Shown here: in pieces, positions 1 to 8,836 of the stretch | Layout of the letters: every line of letters begins with the position of its first letter | Position numbering within the stretch: position 1 is the stretch's first letter | NCBI GenBank assembly: GCA_022760475.1 | Contig: JALEFZ010000069.1 | Span: forward strand, 62,001-126,000 | Length of the DNA: 64,000 bases | Direction: 5' to 3' | DNA from: Bacteroidia bacterium | Lineage (GTDB): Bacteria; Bacteroidota; Bacteroidia; J057 | The notes under the pieces: model-generated | What the model was told of the DNA's origin: nothing | The model's input: only the letters and a program-made list of their open reading frames with translations | The model's database searches: none | Program-made: the position numbers and the translations under genes

Positions 1-1
1 G

Positions 2-466
2 GCAGAAAGCTGGAAAAATGACTTGAAAGCGATTAAAGATAAGTATAAACCAGAGGGTGCTGAGGATCGTCAAGGGAGACAAGGAAAAAAAGGCATGGGG
101 CACAAGCAAGGAAAAGGAATGAGAGGAGGAAATCCAGTTGAGCGCTTAATTCACAGCCCTGTTCAGTTTCTACTATGGGATGGGTCAACTGAGTTGCCCC
201 AGGTAAACGAAGGATCTCAGCCAACTGTTTTCCCCAATCCTAGCCAAGGAAACCAAACTTTGACATACAAAGTAAAAACTGCAGGAGATGTAAAGATTGA
301 GTTGGTAGATGCAGAAGGAAATGTGGTAAGAACCGTTGAAAGGTCTCAGGTAGAAAAAGGTGAGCAAAGTATCGATTTCAGTACACAAGGGCTAAAATCA
401 GGGGTTTACATTTATCGAATTACAACAGCTGACGGAACAAAAACCAAAAAAATTCAGATAAACTAA
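2..466 (+). CDS. T9SS type A sorting-domain protein, C-terminal fragment
   Basis: The reading frame is open from the left edge, where AESWKND precedes the first possible TTG start, so this is the 3' end of a longer gene. The visible part starts with a basic, Gly/Lys/Gln-rich linker (about residues 10-45). It ends in a beta-sandwich of about 80 residues with the marks of a T9SS type A sorting domain: FPNPSQG near the start, a VKIELVDAEGNVV strand, LKSGVYIYRI and a final KKIQIN. By family knowledge such domains direct export through the type IX system and are then cleaved. The function of the missing N-terminal part cannot be told. A hairpin with a T-rich tail follows the stop. Confidence 0.8.
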   Translation, partial: AESWKNDLKAIKDKYKPEGAEDRQGRQGKKGMGHKQGKGMRGGNPVERLIHSPVQFLLWDGSTELPQVNEGSQPTVFPNPSQGNQTLTYKVKTAGDVKIELVDAEGNVVRTVERSQVEKGEQSIDFSTQGLKSGVYIYRITTADGTKTKKIQIN

Positions 467-504
467 ATCTGTAAAAACAAAGTAGTGTAATTCATATTAG
501 CAGG

Positions 505-540
505 AAGGGCCAGTAGAATATTCTACTAGCCCTTATTTTT
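505..540 (+). terminator. Rho-independent terminator after the T9SS fragment
   Basis: AAGGGC and GCCCTT arms (505-510 and 529-534) enclose a near-perfect palindrome centred on AGAATATTCT, followed by a T-rich stretch. It lies between convergent genes; the T tract fits the plus strand best. Confidence 0.7.
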
Positions 541-559
541 TGTCATTTTGGCAATCTCT

Positions 560-1705
560 TTAGCTAATCTCATTTTTCTTGGGGAGGCAAAGAAAATCCA
601 TGATATACTCCATATTTACATGTTCTTTGAATAGATCAACTGCTTTTTTCACCTTCCATGGAGTGCGGGTGTTTATCTTAACCTCGATCTGACTGATCTT
701 AATTACGGCCTCATAGGTATCAATCTTAGCCCTTAAAACAGGAATCTTGTGCTCCACAAAATACTGTTTTGGTTCAGGGTCAATTTCTCCTGTACCTGTT
801 AACAATACCCCCGACAAGGTAGAGCCTTCTTGATCTACTATCCTTGCCACCTGATTTAATTTTTTCATGGCTTCTTTCAATCGATTGATGGAAACAACCA
901 ACAGCTGATTCGTAAAATCAGCTTTGACTTCTTTAAGATCTATCAGGGAGCCAGCGATTATGCCCTTTACCTTATTATTGAGCATGTCCTCATTCAGCTC
1001 TACCTGTGCATTGACAGCCCTCACAATGGTATGGATTACAGGAAGTCCAAGTTCTTCTTCGAAGGGTAAGATTCCTAACAACTTAATCCCGCGTTTTTCA
1101 AGGACACCTCCTACATAATGCTTGATCTTATCTATTTTCCTTGGAAGGCATTTATTGATGATTACACCAACAATTGGGATATTTTTCTGATCAAAGACAG
1201 AAAGGGATAAATCCAGTTTATCTATACAATTTCCTATACCAGCTTCTACAACCATGATAAGGCCAGCATCAAGAATTTGTGCAACACGGGCATTGGATAG
1301 ATTTACCACTGAGCCAACACCAGGGTGACCAGTTCCCTCATATACAACAACATCATGCTTTTGCTCCAGGATTTTCGAAGACTTCAGAATCTTGTTGTGA
1401 AAATTAAACTGTTCAGGATTGTCCAGGAAGGCAGTGGTAGCTCCTTTCCCAAGAATTACCGGAGAGTGAAGTTCAGGAACCAGATCAAACTTCATGGAAG
1501 AGGCAAACAAGAGCGCATCCTTATCGGCCCTGCTTAAGCCTACTTCGATGAACTCCTGTCCTACAGGCTTGCTATAGCCTACATTGACGCCAAGGTCTCT
1601 CAAAGCATGAATAAGTCCAAGAGTGGAGGTCGTTTTCCCAACATGCTGGCTGGTAGCTGCTACATACAGCTTTTTACAGGTATTACTTACTTTGTTTGCG
1701 CTCAT
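560..1705 (-). CDS. BioD-like P-loop ATPase with DRTGG domain
   Basis: 381 residues in two parts. Residues 12-200 form a P-loop fold of the dethiobiotin synthetase/cobyrinate synthase type: ATSQHVGKTT at 17-26 is the phosphate-binding loop, and EGTGHPGVGSV near 120 is the switch region. Residues from about 215 to 320 match a DRTGG domain, with LLTGTGEIDP as a late landmark. The same pair of domains forms the N-terminal regulatory half of long phosphate acetyltransferases, but the catalytic Pta domain is absent here, so the protein may be a stand-alone nucleotide-sensing regulator. It is a single gene: the upstream neighbour is separated by a terminator. The precise ligand is unknown. Confidence 0.75.
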   Translation of the reverse strand: MSANKVSNTCKKLYVAATSQHVGKTTSTLGLIHALRDLGVNVGYSKPVGQEFIEVGLSRADKDALLFASSMKFDLVPELHSPVILGKGATTAFLDNPEQFNFHNKILKSSKILEQKHDVVVYEGTGHPGVGSVVNLSNARVAQILDAGLIMVVEAGIGNCIDKLDLSLSVFDQKNIPIVGVIINKCLPRKIDKIKHYVGGVLEKRGIKLLGILPFEEELGLPVIHTIVRAVNAQVELNEDMLNNKVKGIIAGSLIDLKEVKADFTNQLLVVSINRLKEAMKKLNQVARIVDQEGSTLSGVLLTGTGEIDPEPKQYFVEHKIPVLRAKIDTYEAVIKISQIEVKINTRTPWKVKKAVDLFKEHVNMEYIMDFLCLPKKNEIS

Positions 1706-1775
1706 TTCTCAAATCTCGTATGCAAAATCAGTGTTTTTACAATTTAACTGATTAATAATTCTCAACAAAAAAACA

Positions 1776-1802
1776 GTCCAGAAGCCGTAAGACTTTCTGG
1801 AC
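1776..1802 (-). terminator. Terminator of the fatty-acid hydroxylase gene
   Basis: GTCCAGAAG (1776-1784) pairs with CTTTCTGGAC (1793-1802) apart from one bulge. Read on the minus strand, it is followed by a run of seven T, just past the stop at 1832. Confidence 0.75.
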
Positions 1803-1831
1803 CATCTGTAAATATTTGTATTTCAATCAAC

Positions 1832-3112
1832 TTAAGCTACGGATATAGCTTTATTCGTATTGATATTGAAGTGCTTTCTAAGGCGTACTATCCATACCGC
1901 CAATCCTGCTAGTAATGTTAAAAATACAGGGATAGTAATGGCAAAGTAAGGGAACTGAAGCAAGACAAATGGAATGGCCAATCCAAGGACTGCAATCCTG
2001 AATAATTCAAACCTTACTGCAGTATGCTTTAAATCTAAAATGAGTCCCAATGACCAAATTGATAGAATCAATACAGCCGTAAGGGGCAAAGTCGCAGGGT
2101 TAGAGATAATTTCCATGAATGTCGGTTCACCATCATAGGTTCTCTTGATAAGCAAAAGAGAAATAAAGGCTGATAGGAGAAGCGCTGTATTGGATAGGAT
2201 GTATGCAGTAAGTGCTCTAGGAATAGGATTGGAATATTTTTTCCTTTCGCCCTTGTCATCTACCTTAAATTCAGGCTCCTGATGCTCTACACCTTCAGGA
2301 TTCCATACAGGTGGTTTTACAAATACAAGAACTTTCTCTTTAAAGGTTTTTGCTCCTCTGGCTCTACGGATTAGGTCTTTCCAGTAGAAGAAATAAGCTC
2401 TGTATGGGTTTGAACTTTCAAAACCTGTTGTAATGCCGTAATCCGGCTCTTCTTCTTCCTCCACAAAGGTTCCAAATAGCTTGTCCCAAATGATGAAGAC
2501 ATGGCCATAGTTTCTATCGATATATTTATCATTCCTTGCGTGGTGGACGCGGTGGTGGGAAGGGGTTACGAAAAATTTCTCGTACCAACCCAATTTACCT
2601 ACCAGACGTGTGTGAGTTACAAACTGGAACAGACCAATGAACATGATCACCGAAGTAGTGGTAGCAGGATCAAAGCCAATGATTGGCATCCAGATCCAGA
2701 AGAAGGAGCGATTGATTACTGCGAATGCAGACACCCTGAATACGGTCGTAAGGTTCAACTCTTCGCTCTGATGATGAACAATATGAGCTGCCCACATAAA
2801 ATTAATTTCATGGCTTAGACGGTGGTGCCAATATGCCAGGAAATCACCGATAAAAAGTCCTATGACCCATGTGGCTGGATGAATAGGAATTTTCCATAAA
2901 CTAACATTCTCATATAAGTAATGGAAGATAAAATACATCATGATGACCCAGAAGAGGTCGAAAAGTCTTTCCAAAACCCCACAGCTGATGTTTACAATGG
3001 AATCAGCCAAGCTGTAGCTGTCAACGTTTTTTCTTTTCGAAATCACATATTCCAAAAATACCAGAAGCAGCAGGATTGGAATAATAAATGCTGCATATTG
3101 CATTCCGCCCAT
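1832..3112 (-). CDS. Sterol desaturase/fatty acid hydroxylase family membrane protein
   Basis: 426 residues, polytopic membrane protein of the fatty acid hydroxylase superfamily, which uses a di-iron centre held by histidine clusters. The clusters are all visible: HHRLSH at 96-101, HIVHH at 110-114, and HHRVHH at 186-191, followed by NYGHVFIIWDKLFGTF, typical of the sterol desaturase/alkylglycerol monooxygenase branch. Hydrophobic segments lie at about 5-22, 50-66, 82-95, 125-165, and there are four more after residue 300, so the C-terminal 120 residues form an extra membrane domain. The substrate (a lipid alkyl chain or ether lipid) is inferred from the family only. It is transcribed alone, with its own terminator. 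Confidence 0.85.
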   Translation of the reverse strand: MGGMQYAAFIIPILLLLVFLEYVISKRKNVDSYSLADSIVNISCGVLERLFDLFWVIMMYFIFHYLYENVSLWKIPIHPATWVIGLFIGDFLAYWHHRLSHEINFMWAAHIVHHQSEELNLTTVFRVSAFAVINRSFFWIWMPIIGFDPATTTSVIMFIGLFQFVTHTRLVGKLGWYEKFFVTPSHHRVHHARNDKYIDRNYGHVFIIWDKLFGTFVEEEEEPDYGITTGFESSNPYRAYFFYWKDLIRRARGAKTFKEKVLVFVKPPVWNPEGVEHQEPEFKVDDKGERKKYSNPIPRALTAYILSNTALLLSAFISLLLIKRTYDGEPTFMEIISNPATLPLTAVLILSIWSLGLILDLKHTAVRFELFRIAVLGLAIPFVLLQFPYFAITIPVFLTLLAGLAVWIVRLRKHFNINTNKAISVA

Positions 3113-3258
3113 AGCAAGTCGTTTTAGGTTGAGTAATTCTCTTGATTAGATAAGGCATAAACCAATAGACCTATATGAATTGTTTTATACCATCCCAATT
3201 TTGTTTCGAAATTATTGAAAATTCAGAACAATACCAGTTCCAATGATAAAAATCAGGC

Positions 3259-3963
3259 TTATGTTGATGGCTGTGGAGACGATTGATTAGTTTCTTTTAT
3301 AATTCCTCTGACGCCAAGAAACATAATAAAGATGCTTATCATGGTCATTATGTGGCTTACGTCATGATAATTGAACCATTTGTGAAGACCAATTTTGTTG
3401 TTGTATAGTAAGGCAGTAAGTACTCCAAAAAGAATTCCTCCAATGACTCGCCTCCTGCCATTTACACGATCACGGAGATACATAAATGACTGACTGATTA
3501 ATACAATTACGCCAAGTCCAAGGGCAGAATTGATCTTTACATAATCAAAGGTAGAAGCATCAGGATTACGGACCATGAAGAAAAACAGGGCTAATTTGAG
3601 AATGTTTAAAGCCAGCAAAAAATCTACCCAGGCTTTAGGTAGGTGCTTGCGTAATCCATAAATGGATCCTCGTTCCATACAAAAGATTCCAATAGCACTA
3701 CCCGACCAACCAATAGTCTTCCAGTTCCAGTTGTGGTCAAGGGCATAAAAGAATGCATGACCGAAGAATCCTGCACATATGAGGCCAACACCCAGAAAAA
3801 AGAAATAAGCACTGAGCCATCTATTTTCTCTTGTATTAGGAGAAAGTCTGGACAAAACAACAAAAGAAATCAGACCCGTTAGACCAGCCATCACATCTGT
3901 AAGGCAAGTTACCGGTTCCTCTATAAGGACACCTCCAAGGTATATCCTAGTCATCTCTTCCAT
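3259..3963 (-). CDS. Polytopic membrane protein, DUF6962-like
   Basis: 234 residues with about seven hydrophobic segments and short loops. Conserved-looking polar residues lie in membrane surroundings: EPVTCLTD at about 16-23, FFGHAF near 65, and HDVSH near 200. The spread of His, Asp and Cys over the first, third and last helices resembles small membrane hydrolases of the CREST type, but I cannot prove this. It ends in a short Ser/Pro-rich tail. It lies 73 bases downstream of the class V aminotransferase, in the same direction, so it may be the last gene of that operon. The function is unknown. Confidence 0.65.
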   Translation of the reverse strand: MEEMTRIYLGGVLIEEPVTCLTDVMAGLTGLISFVVLSRLSPNTRENRWLSAYFFFLGVGLICAGFFGHAFFYALDHNWNWKTIGWSGSAIGIFCMERGSIYGLRKHLPKAWVDFLLALNILKLALFFFMVRNPDASTFDYVKINSALGLGVIVLISQSFMYLRDRVNGRRRVIGGILFGVLTALLYNNKIGLHKWFNYHDVSHIMTMISIFIMFLGVRGIIKETNQSSPQPST

Positions 3964-4036
3964 ACCAAGATAATTTGGACGACAAAGTAATAACTTTAGC
4001 TACTGACAATCAATCCAAATTTTCAATTGAATAAAT

Positions 4037-5227
4037 TTAACCGATCGACTGAACTCGTTTTACCAATAAATCCATTTCCTCCACAGTATTAAAATAATGG
4101 ACCGATACCCTAATTAGGTCTTCCAAGCCCCTTTTTTCCATGTCTATTCGTGTACTCCAGATTCCGCTTACCGAAACATTGATTTGAGAATTTCTTAAAT
4201 ATCCCTGGACCTCGTAGGAGCCTTTATCCTTGACCAAAAAGGTAACCAAGCCGGACTTGAGTAAGCCTTGGTCTGTTAGTTGAACATGCTCAATTCCCCC
4301 CAACTGTTCTCTAAGGTATGACGCATTAGTTTGTACCTGCGCCCAGATTCTACCAATGCCTAACTCGTTGATATACCTGGCTGCTTCACCAAGTCCAATC
4401 AATCCTGCACGGCTATATTCAAAATTTTCAAACTTCTTCGCTGTAGCTCTGGCTTGATACTCAAAAATACTGGTCCAATCTCCGCCTAACATATCTGGGA
4501 AAACGGATTCAGCCCTAGTAATCTGATCTTTATTGATATACAAAAAGCCTGTTCCTCTAGGAGCTCGCATGTATTTTCTGCCGGTGGCGGCCAGGAAAGT
4601 ACATTTGAGCTTTTTTACATCAACCGGATACTGACCGACCGCTTGGCAAGCGTCCAGCAAATAGGGAACTCCATGCTTCTCTGCTATTTTTCCTACCTCT
4701 TCGGCTGGATTTACAAGTCCGCCATTAGTTGGAATGTGTGTGAGGATAATGAGCTTGACTTTATGGTCTATCATTTGTTCCAATGCCCCAAGATCAACTT
4801 CCCCTGTTTCAGTTGAAGGGACAATTCCTATTTCTATGCCTTTTTGCTTTTGAGCTTGGAGAAGACCTATAAAATTACTCCCATACTCTGACTCACAGCA
4901 GAGTATTTTATCTCCCTGCTCAAAAGTCATTGAATGGAAAGCCTTATACCATGCGGCTGTCGCACTCTCAACCATTGCGATTTCATCTCTATCGGCATTA
5001 ATCAGATCAGCGATCGCATCGTAACAACTCGCCAAGCGTTTTTCCCATTTGGCAGCCGTTTCATAACCTCCTAGGTATAGCTCATCTCTCAGATAGTCAT
5101 TCACAGCTTCAAATACTGAAGTGGGCATTAAGGAAGAGCCAGCATTATTAAAATGTATCACCGCTGAAGTGCCTGGAGTTTTTCTCCGTATTTCTTCGAG
5201 TTCTTCCTTGCTGAAGTGCTTATTCAT
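4037..5227 (-). CDS. PLP-dependent aminotransferase, class V fold
   Basis: 396 residues with the architecture of the NifS/isopenicillin-N-epimerase-like group. FNNAGSS at 26-32 is the N-terminal substrate/PLP phosphate loop, D192 and Q195 in LLDACQAVGQ hold the pyridine ring, and K218 in AATGRKYMRAPRGTGF is the expected Schiff-base lysine. The usual S-x-HK is replaced by T-G-R-K, typical of non-desulfurase members, and no desulfurase-type active-site Cys loop is apparent in the C-terminal part. It starts 14 bases after the FAD oxidoreductase and follows gamma-glutamyltransferase in the same operon, which suggests a role in amino acid breakdown or rearrangement. The substrate is not known. Confidence 0.85.
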   Translation of the reverse strand: MNKHFSKEELEEIRRKTPGTSAVIHFNNAGSSLMPTSVFEAVNDYLRDELYLGGYETAAKWEKRLASCYDAIADLINADRDEIAMVESATAAWYKAFHSMTFEQGDKILCCESEYGSNFIGLLQAQKQKGIEIGIVPSTETGEVDLGALEQMIDHKVKLIILTHIPTNGGLVNPAEEVGKIAEKHGVPYLLDACQAVGQYPVDVKKLKCTFLAATGRKYMRAPRGTGFLYINKDQITRAESVFPDMLGGDWTSIFEYQARATAKKFENFEYSRAGLIGLGEAARYINELGIGRIWAQVQTNASYLREQLGGIEHVQLTDQGLLKSGLVTFLVKDKGSYEVQGYLRNSQINVSVSGIWSTRIDMEKRGLEDLIRVSVHYFNTVEEMDLLVKRVQSIG

Positions 5228-5241
5228 TATTTTTGTTAAAA

Positions 5242-6375
5242 TTATAAATCTATCAATCTGGCTGCCCTCTGCCCTACTGAGCTGCCTATGGCAATCCCCA
5301 TTCCTCCCAACCTGATGGCCACTACCATGTGCTCCCCTATTCTTTTAATGATGGGATGTTTGTGGGTACCCGTACCCAGTATGCCGCTCCACCGATGCGC
5401 TACCTGAAATTCCTTCCCTTTAATTATGTATTCATTCAGCCATCTCATTAGTTCAGCCTGAATTAGTGGTGTATGGCCGAATTCCTCTGTATTCTCTGTT
5501 TCTTTTTCCAAATGTCTCCAGCCGCCAATCAAAACCCTATTGCCCACATTTCTGAGATAGCCATAGCCTTTGTGGTAATGGAAACAACCCTTTAACCTAA
5601 GGTCACTGATGGGAGAAGTAAGAATCACCTGATTTCTTGACGCTTTGATGTCCAACTCAGGCATAAATTTCCCAGAAAATGCATTGGTAGCGAGGATTAA
5701 CTTCTTTACAGTAAAATCAAATTCTTTTCCAGCAATCCTCACCCCCTTTACTTCCTGATAAACAGAATCAACATCCACTCCATTCCAGATTTCAATTCCC
5801 AAGTCTTGAGCTACCTGCATCAAAGCCTTCATCATTTTTCCTGGATTTAGTTGCCCCTCTAAATGATTATGGATCAAATGTGAAATGCCACTAAGTCCCA
5901 GTTTCTTTGAATCCTTGATTACAGAAAAGATATTTTCATGGCCAAGATAGTTCTTAAGGTGTTCATTTAGTGTCACAATGGATGATTCTGCCTTGTCAAA
6001 GGCTTCCTTATCCTTTGCGGTAAACATTTCATAGCTGCCAAAATGCTCATAGTCTATAAGTTTATCCCCTAAAATTGAGCGTAGCAATTTTAAACCTTCC
6101 CACCGCATCCTAACAGTTTCAAAAACCTCCTCTTCACTTCGGTGTTCAAGATCGTCAAGGAGTTCTGTGACTGACCCAAAACAAGCAAAACCAGCATTTC
6201 TGGTGCTCGCCCCCATTGGAAGCATGCCTCTTTCTAGCACCACTACCCTATTTTCAGGAAATTTCCTTTTAGCTTCAATGGCTGCATTTAACCCAACTAT
6301 CCCCGAACCAATAATGCATAGGTCTATGTCCTTAAACCATGTTTGACTTTCCCAATAACTTGAAGAAAAACCCAT
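5242..6375 (-). CDS. FAD-dependent oxidoreductase, DAO family
   Basis: 377 residues from the chosen ATG at 6375. A longer frame opens at 6441, but it would overlap the stop of the upstream gene and adds 22 residues with no Rossmann character. LCIIGSGIVGLNAA close to the N-terminus is the FAD-binding GxGxxG turn, ERG ends the second strand, and STRNAGFACFG is the glycine-oxidase-like motif that follows it in this family. The C-terminal GGMGIAIGSSVG is the last FAD contact. By family it oxidises an amino acid or a secondary amine. It is 22 bases from gamma-glutamyltransferase and 14 from the aminotransferase, so the three genes probably act together on amino acids. Confidence 0.85.
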   Translation of the reverse strand: MGFSSSYWESQTWFKDIDLCIIGSGIVGLNAAIEAKRKFPENRVVVLERGMLPMGASTRNAGFACFGSVTELLDDLEHRSEEEVFETVRMRWEGLKLLRSILGDKLIDYEHFGSYEMFTAKDKEAFDKAESSIVTLNEHLKNYLGHENIFSVIKDSKKLGLSGISHLIHNHLEGQLNPGKMMKALMQVAQDLGIEIWNGVDVDSVYQEVKGVRIAGKEFDFTVKKLILATNAFSGKFMPELDIKASRNQVILTSPISDLRLKGCFHYHKGYGYLRNVGNRVLIGGWRHLEKETENTEEFGHTPLIQAELMRWLNEYIIKGKEFQVAHRWSGILGTGTHKHPIIKRIGEHMVVAIRLGGMGIAIGSSVGQRAARLIDL

Positions 6376-6397
6376 AACACTGTTAGATTTTATTTCA

Positions 6398-8098
6398 TTA
6401 ATACCCAGCAGCTTGACCATCTTTCCTGGATTCGGATGCACCTACAAAAACCTTGTTCTTAGAATCCCACATAATGGCTTGATAGCCTCCATACCCCCCA
6501 ATGGAAGTACCTACCTTATGCCCCATTTCACTCAGCTGTCTCAACACCTCATGAGAAAAGCCAGACTCCAATTGCAGCTCTCCCCCATTGGACATAATTT
6601 CCCCAGTAGGCTGTGAGGAGCCAACATGGCGAATCCTTGGAGCATCCCCCGCTTCTTGCAGGTTCATGCCAAAATCAATCATGTTGACAATGATCTGGAC
6701 GTGTCCTTGAGGTTGCATAGCTCCTCCCATGACTCCAAAACTCATGAAAGGCTCTCCGTCTTTGGTCACAAAGGCAGGAATAATCGTATGAAAGGGTCTC
6801 TTTCCAGGCTCATACATATTGAAGTGCCCCTCCTTTAGGGTAAATAATTCCCCCCTATCCTGTAGCATAAAACCCAAATCAGAAGGAATTACTCCCGACC
6901 CCATGCCACGATAATTTGACTGTATCAATGAAATCATGTTTCCATCCTTATCCGCAACAGTCATGTATATGGTCTCCCCAGTTTCCAACTCTCCAGGAGA
7001 ATATGATTTGGCAGCTCGTTCCAGATTGATCAATTCTCCTCTCTTCTTTGCATATTCTTCAGAAATCAATTTGTCTACCGGAACGTCATTAAATGCAGGA
7101 TCTGCATAATATTTAGCTCTATCCTCAAAAGCTAATTTCTTCGCCTCAGTGAATACATGTATATATTCAGTACTTCCAAAGCCCATGGAGGCAAGATCAT
7201 AGGGTTCCAGAAGATTCAACATCTGTAGGGCTGCTATTCCTTGTCCATTTGGGGGTAATTCCCAGACATCATATCCCCTATAATTTACAGATACAGGCTC
7301 CAACCATTCTGATTTGTGATTTTTGAGGTCTTCTCGGCTGATGAATCCCCCAATTTCTTTCATGTGAGCTTCTATCTTATCAGCAATCTCTCCCCTGTAA
7401 AATGCTTTTCGTCCCCCATTGGCTATCAACTCTAGGGTATAGGCCAATTTGGGATTTTTGAAAACCTCCCCTTTCCTTGGAGCGTGTCCATCTGGCAAAT
7501 AGGTACTTGCAAAATAAGGCATGTCCTTAAACACCCGTGAAGACCTTTCCAAATAGTAGGATATCAATTCCGTTACAGGAAAACCTTCTTTAGCATAATC
7601 AATAGCTGGAGCCAATACAACTTTCATAGGTAGTTTCCCAAACTTCTTATGAAGTTCAAACCATCCATCTACAGCTCCCGGAACACTTACTGGCAATGGG
7701 CCATGTGCTGGAATTTTACTGTATCCATTCTCTATGAAATACTCCCTACTCAAAGACTGAGGTGAACGTCCACTTCCATTTAATCCATGAAGTTTCTTTT
7801 CCTTGGCATCCCAAACTATGGCAAAAATATCTCCACCAACTCCACAACCTGTAGGTTCCATCAGTCCAAGTGTAGCATTTGCAGCGATTGCAGCGTCTAT
7901 TGCAGAGCCTCCCCTTTTCAGGATATCCAAAGCAACCTGAGTTGCCAGAGGATGCGAAGTGGCTGCCATGCCATTACGAGCAATGACTTCGGATCTCGTG
8001 GCAAAGTTATGGCCTGTTATTCGATCTTGGGCCTGAATTGAAGGAATATAAATGAGCCCAAACAACAAAATGGGGAGAATTAGATATAAATTTCGCAT
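6398..8098 (-). CDS. ggt: Gamma-glutamyltransferase (glutathione hydrolase)
   Basis: 566 residues with a cleavable signal peptide (about 1-23, ending IQAQ), so it is periplasmic. The N-terminal domain shows GMAATSHPLATQVALDIL and MEPTGCGVGGD, both standard in the family. The autoproteolysis site that creates the small subunit should be T376 in GETIYMTVADKDGN: this T is the N-terminal nucleophile after cleavage. FGVMGGAMQPQGHVQ near residue 455 is the small-subunit core. The enzyme removes gamma-glutamyl groups from glutathione or gamma-glutamyl peptides. It is the first gene of an operon with an FAD oxidoreductase and a class V aminotransferase, which suggests use of the released amino acids. 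Confidence 0.93.
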   Translation of the reverse strand: MRNLYLILPILLFGLIYIPSIQAQDRITGHNFATRSEVIARNGMAATSHPLATQVALDILKRGGSAIDAAIAANATLGLMEPTGCGVGGDIFAIVWDAKEKKLHGLNGSGRSPQSLSREYFIENGYSKIPAHGPLPVSVPGAVDGWFELHKKFGKLPMKVVLAPAIDYAKEGFPVTELISYYLERSSRVFKDMPYFASTYLPDGHAPRKGEVFKNPKLAYTLELIANGGRKAFYRGEIADKIEAHMKEIGGFISREDLKNHKSEWLEPVSVNYRGYDVWELPPNGQGIAALQMLNLLEPYDLASMGFGSTEYIHVFTEAKKLAFEDRAKYYADPAFNDVPVDKLISEEYAKKRGELINLERAAKSYSPGELETGETIYMTVADKDGNMISLIQSNYRGMGSGVIPSDLGFMLQDRGELFTLKEGHFNMYEPGKRPFHTIIPAFVTKDGEPFMSFGVMGGAMQPQGHVQIIVNMIDFGMNLQEAGDAPRIRHVGSSQPTGEIMSNGGELQLESGFSHEVLRQLSEMGHKVGTSIGGYGGYQAIMWDSKNKVFVGASESRKDGQAAGY

Positions 8099-8187
8099 AG
8101 GATTGAAGGAATTAGTTTTTTGGAATAGGAAATATCTAGGGAAAATAAAAGATTTGCAAATAGGACATCTAGCGTGAAATTTACTTT

Positions 8188-8793
8188 ATGATCAGATTCA
8201 CCCCTACCCTTTTCGGATTTTTACTTTGTTTGGCTTTCGTTGCCTGTGATACAGTTTTAACAGACGATGAAATAGAAAAGCAAGACCTTAAAACAATTGA
8301 AGATTATGTGGCGACTAACCAACTGGAAGGGGAGTTTACCAGTACTGATTTGTTCGTTTCCTACATAGATAGCGGCGAACTCAGTCTTAGGGTGGATACC
8401 TTAATTCAAATTGATACCCTCTTTGACAGTACCTTTGTTGACACCTTGAGGATAGATACAACCCTCTTGGAAAGCAAGGTACTTGATAGCACATTCTTTT
8501 TTGAAAACCCTTCAAGTTCAGATACAATAGTAATTAATTTTACCATTTCCGACCTGAATGATGTTATCCTTTTCTCTACAAATGGAAATCCATATGTAAG
8601 GCCATCCGGTTTATATCCTAGAATGACGCAGCTCATCGATGGATTTGGTCAAGGGCTTCAATACTTTGCCAAAGGTGGAGAAGGAATATTATTATTGCCC
8701 TCAGACTTAGCTTATGGCAGGACAGGCAATGGAGACGACCTGGCTCCAAATACTCCTGTTAGAATTGATTTTGAACTCATAGACTTCTTCTGA
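8188..8793 (+). CDS. FKBP-type peptidyl-prolyl isomerase lipoprotein
   Basis: 201 residues. A lipoprotein signal ends at C20 (AFVAC). The C-terminal 100 residues fit an FKBP domain: a TIVINFTISDLND strand, TQLIDGFGQGLQ (the usual IPGW turn, with F in place of W), GEGILLLPSDLAYG and the closing strand of the fold. Between the anchor and this domain lies a stretch of about 45 residues (about 63-108) rich in Asp-Thr and Asp-Ser pairs, which looks like a spacer or an inserted loop. By family it helps fold exported proteins at the periplasmic face of a membrane. Isomerase activity may be weak given the W-to-F change; this is an inference. Confidence 0.8.
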   Translation: MIRFTPTLFGFLLCLAFVACDTVLTDDEIEKQDLKTIEDYVATNQLEGEFTSTDLFVSYIDSGELSLRVDTLIQIDTLFDSTFVDTLRIDTTLLESKVLDSTFFFENPSSSDTIVINFTISDLNDVILFSTNGNPYVRPSGLYPRMTQLIDGFGQGLQYFAKGGEGILLLPSDLAYGRTGNGDDLAPNTPVRIDFELIDFF

Positions 8794-8836
8794 TAAATGA
8801 CAATCAAATACAATAACACCGTTAGATAATATACAC

